From Microbacteriaceae bacterium UBA4731 (GTDB lineage: Bacteria; Actinomycetota; Actinomycetes; Actinomycetales; Microbacteriaceae), in assembly GCA_002404115.1 (NCBI GenBank), contig DHJB01000054.1:1-9816 (forward strand): a stretch of 9,816 bases of DNA, given 5' to 3'. The number at the start of each line of letters is the position of its first letter. The stretch's first letter is position 1. Both the position numbers and the translations under genes were made by a program. The notes below the pieces were generated by a model. That model ran no database searches. It was not told where the DNA came from and worked only from the letters and a program-made list of their open reading frames with translations. Of this stretch, positions 6,408-9,816 are shown piece by piece.

Positions 6408-7556
6408 GTGACGGACCCGCAGAACTGGCATCCCCCGACGAATGACGAGCGCGACACGCCGCGCTACGGCGTGTACGGTCCGCCCGGCGGATCGCCGCAG
6501 GTCTCGCAGGGCGGCCCGGTTCCCGGCTGGGCTCCGCCGCCAAAGCCTGGCCTGATCCCGCTGCGTCCGCTCAGCTTCGGCGACCTGATGGCCGCGCCGT
6601 TCCAGGTGCTCCGCCGCAACCCCCGGGCCACCTTCGGCAGCGCCCTGCTCCTGCAGGGCGGCATCACGCTGGTCACCCTCGTCGTCGTCGGCCTGGTCAC
6701 CTTCTTCGCGCTGGACCGGGTGGCCAACGCGCCGCTGGACGAGCGCGCCGCCGTCGAGGCCGGTTCGACGCTCACGATCGTGCTGTCGGCGCTCGTGCCG
6801 ATCGCCCTGTCGGTGGTGGCGTCGGCGCTGTTGCAGGGCGTGATCGTCGTCGAAGTGGCCAGGGCGACGCTCGGCGAGAAGCTTCGGCTCGCCGCCCTCT
6901 GGCGTGCGGCCGCTCCCCGCCTGTGGCCGCTCGTGCTCTGGACCGTGCTCCTTTCCGCTGCCCTCACCGTCGGCGTCGCCCTCGTCGCGGGCGGCGTGGT
7001 GCTCTTCGTCGCGCTCGGCGGCGCGTGGGTGTCCCTCGGCGTGATCATCGGCATCCTTGGCTCCCTGGCGCTCATCGCCGTCGGCGCCTGGCTGTTCACG
7101 AAGACCTCTCTCGTACCGAGCCTGATCGTGCTCGAACGGCTCGGCATCGGCCGCGCCGTTCGCCGGTCCTGGTCGCTGACGAACGGTTATTTCTGGCGCA
7201 CCCTCGGCGTGCAACTGCTGGTGTCGACGATCGTCAACGTGCTTGCCCAGATCGTGACGACGCCGTTGTCCATCCTGTTCGGCGTCGCCATGTCCCTCGT
7301 CGACCCGAATTCGGCGATCGAGGGGTATCTCCCGGCCGCGGTGCTCTACGCGCTGACCCTCTTCGTCGCGCTCGTGCTCGGCGCCGTCGCGGGGGTCGTC
7401 CAGGCCGGCACGACCGCGCTGATCTACCTCGACCTGCGGATGCGCAAGGAAGGCCTGGACCTGGAGCTGCAACGCTTCGTCGAGGCAGGGGGCAGGGGCG
7501 GCGGAGTGGCCGATCCGTACGGCCACGCGCCGGGCCAGGGGGCAGCCGCGGCATGA
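6408..7556 (+). CDS. Multi-pass membrane protein, actinobacterial GPDPase_memb-like family, function unknown
   Basis: A 382-residue integral membrane protein. Residues 1-55 are a Pro/Gly-rich, probably cytoplasmic tail (TDPQNWHPP, YGPPGG, GWAPPPKP). About six hydrophobic segments follow, near 76-100, 122-150, 172-200, 207-232, 263-292 and 308-340. After the last comes the conserved-looking stretch IYLDLRMRKEGLDLEL (339-354). This pattern resembles actinobacterial proteins annotated with a glycerophosphodiester-phosphodiesterase membrane domain; there is no catalytic phosphodiesterase domain here. It is the first gene of a four-gene coupled operon and overlaps the next by ATGA. GTG at 6408 (VTDPQNW) was chosen because it gives the N-terminus usual for such proteins; an in-frame ATG at 6390 adds six residues. 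Neither has a clear Shine-Dalgarno. The role is unknown; the neighbours suggest envelope or protein-complex maintenance. Confidence 0.85.
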   Translation: MTDPQNWHPPTNDERDTPRYGVYGPPGGSPQVSQGGPVPGWAPPPKPGLIPLRPLSFGDLMAAPFQVLRRNPRATFGSALLLQGGITLVTLVVVGLVTFFALDRVANAPLDERAAVEAGSTLTIVLSALVPIALSVVASALLQGVIVVEVARATLGEKLRLAALWRAAAPRLWPLVLWTVLLSAALTVGVALVAGGVVLFVALGGAWVSLGVIIGILGSLALIAVGAWLFTKTSLVPSLIVLERLGIGRAVRRSWSLTNGYFWRTLGVQLLVSTIVNVLAQIVTTPLSILFGVAMSLVDPNSAIEGYLPAAVLYALTLFVALVLGAVAGVVQAGTTALIYLDLRMRKEGLDLELQRFVEAGGRGGGVADPYGHAPGQGAAAA

Positions 7557-8233
7557 TCGGGATTCGGGGGTTCGCCGGCGCGCTGGGGGCGCGGATACCG
7601 GTCGACCCCGACGCGCCCGAAGCCCGGCGGTGGCTCCGCGAGGAACTGGCCAAAGCCCCGTACCAGGCGGCCAGGCCGAACTGGTTCGACCGGTTGTCCA
7701 AGGACTTCCTTGACTGGATCCGCTCGCTCACCGCGCCGACCGGCGACGGTCTCGGAAGCTGGACCCCGGTCATCCTCACCCTCGTCGCGGTGGGCGTCAT
7801 CGTGGCCGCGTTCCTCATCTTCGGCCTGCCCAGGATCAACCGGCGCAGCCGGCTGCCGGCCGAGCTGTTCGGGAAAGACGACCGGCGCAGCGCGGAGGAC
7901 ATGCGCCGCGCCGCCGAAACCGCCGCGGCCGTGCGGGACTGGAGCCTGGCCACGGAGGAGCTCTTCCGCGCGATGGCGCGGGGCCTGGTCGAGCGCACCG
8001 TGCTGGTCGTGACGCCGGGCACCACCGCGCATGCCTTCGCCGCCAGGGCCGCGGCCGCGTTCCCCGCGGAACACGACCGGCTGGCCGCGGCGGCAACCGC
8101 CTTCGACGGGGTGCGCTACCTCGGCGTGGCCGGCACGGAGCGGGACTACCGTGCGATGTCCTCGCTGGAAAGCGGGCTGCGCGGCGCGCAACCCGTTCTC
8201 CTTGAGTACCCGGTTCTGGCGGCGGACGCGTGA
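7553..8233 (+). CDS. DUF4129 domain membrane protein
   Basis: A 226-residue protein with a cytoplasmic or peripheral N-terminus (about 1-69), one membrane helix (about 70-92, followed by basic RINRRSRL) and a C-terminal DUF4129-like domain (about 112-210). The domain shows AAAVRDWSLATEELFRAMARGLVER, here cited as positions 124-148, then PGTTAHAF and FDGVRYLG, which fit the family pattern. DUF4129 is often fused to transglutaminase-like proteins or encoded beside moxR and DUF58 genes; its biochemical role is not established. The ATG overlaps the stop of the upstream gene (ATGA), and an AGGGGG purine run lies about 10 nt before it. The stop overlaps the next start (GTGA). No catalytic motif is visible, so it is probably a structural or accessory membrane component. 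Confidence 0.87.
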   Translation: MIGIRGFAGALGARIPVDPDAPEARRWLREELAKAPYQAARPNWFDRLSKDFLDWIRSLTAPTGDGLGSWTPVILTLVAVGVIVAAFLIFGLPRINRRSRLPAELFGKDDRRSAEDMRRAAETAAAVRDWSLATEELFRAMARGLVERTVLVVTPGTTAHAFAARAAAAFPAEHDRLAAAATAFDGVRYLGVAGTERDYRAMSSLESGLRGAQPVLLEYPVLAADA

Positions 8234-9468
8234 ACGCCCCCTCGTCGACGCCGACCCTGCGTGCCGCCGGCCGCCGGGCGCGGTTCTGGGTGATTGCCGG
8301 CGTGGGCGTCGTCGCGGTCTCGGTCGCGGCCACCCTCATCGCCGGCGGCGCACACGCCCCCGGCGCGCCGCTGGCCGCAGACAACGCGGCCCCGGACGGC
8401 GCCAGGGCCGTCATCGAGGTGCTGCGCGGCCAGGGCGTCACGGTCACGGTGGCCGGTACCCTCGGCGCGGCGCGGGCCGCGGCGGCCGGCGCGGCAGACC
8501 CTGTCCTTTTCTTCTCCGACGCGAATTCATACCTCGATGCCGGCCAGCTCACCGCGATGGCCGGTCTCGCCCGGCGCACGGTCGTGGCCGGTCCGGATTT
8601 CCTCGCTTTGCAGACGCTCGCCCCCGGGGTCGGCTTCGGCGGCGTCGCCCGGGCCGGCGTCGAAGCGCCGACGGCGCAGTGCACGGTTCCGGCTGCGGTC
8701 AAGGCCGGCACCCTCGCACCGGGCGGCAGCATGCTCAGCCTCGCACCGAAGGCAACCGGCGAGATTGACGCCGTGCTGACCGGATGCTTCCCCGGCGGCA
8801 GGCACACCTTCGCCCTGGTCGAGCAGGTCCGGTCGGGGCGCGCCCTCACTCTGCTCGCCGGCACCGCCGCATTCAGCAATGACAAGGTCGGGACCGCGGG
8901 CAACGCGGCGCTCGCGCTCAACCTGCTCGGCGCCAGCGACACCGTCGTCTGGTACCTGCCGACCCTCGCCGACGTGGCCCGCGACGGTCCCCCGTCACTG
9001 GGCGTCCTGACACCGGGCTGGGTGACCCCGACGCTGCTGCTCCTTGTGCTGGCGGCGCTGGCCGCCATGATCTGGCGCGGCCGCCGGTTCGGGCCGCTCG
9101 TCGCAGAGAACCTGCCCGTCACGGTGCGGGCCGGCGAAACGATGGAGGGCCGCGCCCGGTTGTACGCGCGCGGCAACGCGCGGCTGCGCGCCATCGACGC
9201 GCTCCGGATCGGGGCAGTCCAGCGCCTGGCCCGGCGGGTGGGGCTGCCTCGCACGGCGAGCCTCGACGACATCGTCGTGGCCGTCGCCGCGATCACCGGC
9301 TGGGAGTCCGGCCAGGTGCGCGCCGCGCTCGTCGACACCCTCCCGGCCCGCGACGACGACCTCATCGCCCTGTCAGACCGGATCCGGGACCTCGAACTCG
9401 ACACGATTCGCGCCACCACGCCCCACCAGCCCGGCACCACCCCGCCGCACGGAAGAATGGACCCATGA
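8230..9468 (+). CDS. DUF4350 domain membrane protein
   Basis: A 412-residue protein with an N-terminal membrane helix (about 18-40), a large, probably extracytoplasmic domain (41-263) and a second helix (about 265-283), then a cytoplasmic tail. The N-terminal half resembles DUF4350: GARAVIEVLRGQGVTV at 57-72, VLFFSDANSYLDAGQL (92-107), a FSND/NAALALNLLG segment (215-234) and VWYLP (240-244). After helix 2 the conserved RRFGPLVAENLPV (285-297) and the RARLYARGNARLRA helix (308-321) follow. C151 and C186 are the only cysteines and could pair in the extracytoplasmic domain. The GTG start overlaps the upstream stop (GTGA), and its own stop overlaps the moxR start (ATGA). DUF4350 proteins often accompany MoxR and DUF4129; the exact function is unknown. 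Confidence 0.85.
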   Translation: MNAPSSTPTLRAAGRRARFWVIAGVGVVAVSVAATLIAGGAHAPGAPLAADNAAPDGARAVIEVLRGQGVTVTVAGTLGAARAAAAGAADPVLFFSDANSYLDAGQLTAMAGLARRTVVAGPDFLALQTLAPGVGFGGVARAGVEAPTAQCTVPAAVKAGTLAPGGSMLSLAPKATGEIDAVLTGCFPGGRHTFALVEQVRSGRALTLLAGTAAFSNDKVGTAGNAALALNLLGASDTVVWYLPTLADVARDGPPSLGVLTPGWVTPTLLLLVLAALAAMIWRGRRFGPLVAENLPVTVRAGETMEGRARLYARGNARLRAIDALRIGAVQRLARRVGLPRTASLDDIVVAVAAITGWESGQVRAALVDTLPARDDDLIALSDRIRDLELDTIRATTPHQPGTTPPHGRMDP

Positions 9469-9816
9469 CCGCTCCCGCCACGACCGTCGACACCCTGCGC
9501 CAGTCCCTCGCCCAGGTTCGAACCGAGGTCGGCAAGGCCGTCGTCGGCCAGGACAGTGCCGTGACCGGCCTGATGATCGCACTCCTCGCCCGCGGGCATG
9601 TGCTCCTCGAGGGCGTGCCGGGCGTCGCGAAGACGTTGCTCGTGCGGGCGCTCAGCGCCGCGCTCAGCCTGGAGACCAAGCGGGTGCAGTTCACCCCGGA
9701 CCTCATGCCCGGCGACGTCACCGGCTCGCTCGTCTACGACGCCAGGGCCGGCGAGTTCGAGTTCCGCCGGGGCCCCGTGTTCACGAACATCATGCTCGCC
9801 GACGAGATCAACCGCA
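9465..9816 (+). CDS. moxR: MoxR-family AAA+ ATPase, N-terminal 117 residues (partial)
   Basis: The gene runs off the right edge. MoxR proteins are AAA+ ATPases thought to act as chaperones that mature or assemble specific protein complexes, often metal- or envelope-linked. The visible part has the N-terminal helix region with the VVGQD motif (26-30), Walker A GVPGVAKT (50-57), the LMPGDVTGS segment (80-88), FRRGPVF (100-106) and the Walker B-like stretch MLADEINR (110-117) at the edge. The catalytic acidic residues Asp113 and Glu114 are present. The ATG overlaps the DUF4350 stop (ATGA). GGAAG lies about 9 nt upstream. A DUF58 gene is expected next in this type of operon, outside the window. 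Confidence 0.95.
   Translation, partial: MTAPATTVDTLRQSLAQVRTEVGKAVVGQDSAVTGLMIALLARGHVLLEGVPGVAKTLLVRALSAALSLETKRVQFTPDLMPGDVTGSLVYDARAGEFEFRRGPVFTNIMLADEINR

Noticed and set aside
6318..7526. 402-codon open frame on the minus strand
   Set aside because: Antisense to the multi-pass membrane protein. It is composed largely of charged low-complexity sequence, as expected from the complement of codons for hydrophobic residues.
6923..7552. N-terminal extension of the DUF4129 frame
   Set aside because: The frame is open inside the membrane-protein gene, but the Arg-rich translation is a shadow. The ATGA overlap at 7553 gives the natural start.
7836..9599. 587-codon open frame on the minus strand
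   Set aside because: Antisense to the DUF4129, DUF4350 and moxR genes. Ala/Arg/Pro/Ser-rich with no recognisable family; the plus-strand chain of overlapping genes explains the region.

Overview
This window looks like core chromosome of a high-GC actinobacterium, most likely Micrococcales and probably Microbacteriaceae. The grounds are the GC-rich third codon positions, the mtrA-mtrB-lpqB set with its comF-hpf-secA neighbours, and the style of the membrane/MoxR cluster. Family placement is inferred from gene content and protein character, not from a search. I see no phage, insertion sequence, CRISPR array, tRNA or rRNA.

Minus-strand block (about 1-6275). Reading in the direction of transcription from right to left: mtrA (response regulator), mtrB (membrane histidine kinase), lpqB (lipoprotein that works with MtrAB), comF (phosphoribosyltransferase-fold protein), hpf (long ribosome hibernation factor) and the first 183 codons of secA (SecA translocase ATPase), cut by the window edge. 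mtrA, mtrB and lpqB are packed tightly: a 7-bp gap, then an 8-bp overlap. comF, hpf and secA each follow a spacer of about 95-130 bp. The hpf and secA spacers hold perfect inverted repeats, and the secA spacer also has a plausible extended -10 promoter. The block links cell-envelope and cell-cycle signalling (MtrAB-LpqB), ribosome hibernation and protein export.

Plus-strand block (6408-9816). A divergent intergenic region of about 130 bp separates mtrA from four genes joined by 4-bp ATGA/GTGA overlaps: a six-helix membrane protein with a Pro/Gly-rich N-terminus, a DUF4129 protein, a DUF4350 protein and a MoxR-family AAA+ ATPase cut by the right edge. The overlaps indicate one translationally coupled operon. 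By analogy with other actinobacteria, a DUF58 gene would be expected next.

The content is largely conserved and familiar. The parts most worth a second look are the poorly characterised MoxR/DUF4129/DUF4350 operon, the structured leaders of hpf and secA, and the divergent junction of two blocks that, from memory, lie apart in Mycobacterium tuberculosis. I did not find a convincing new system.
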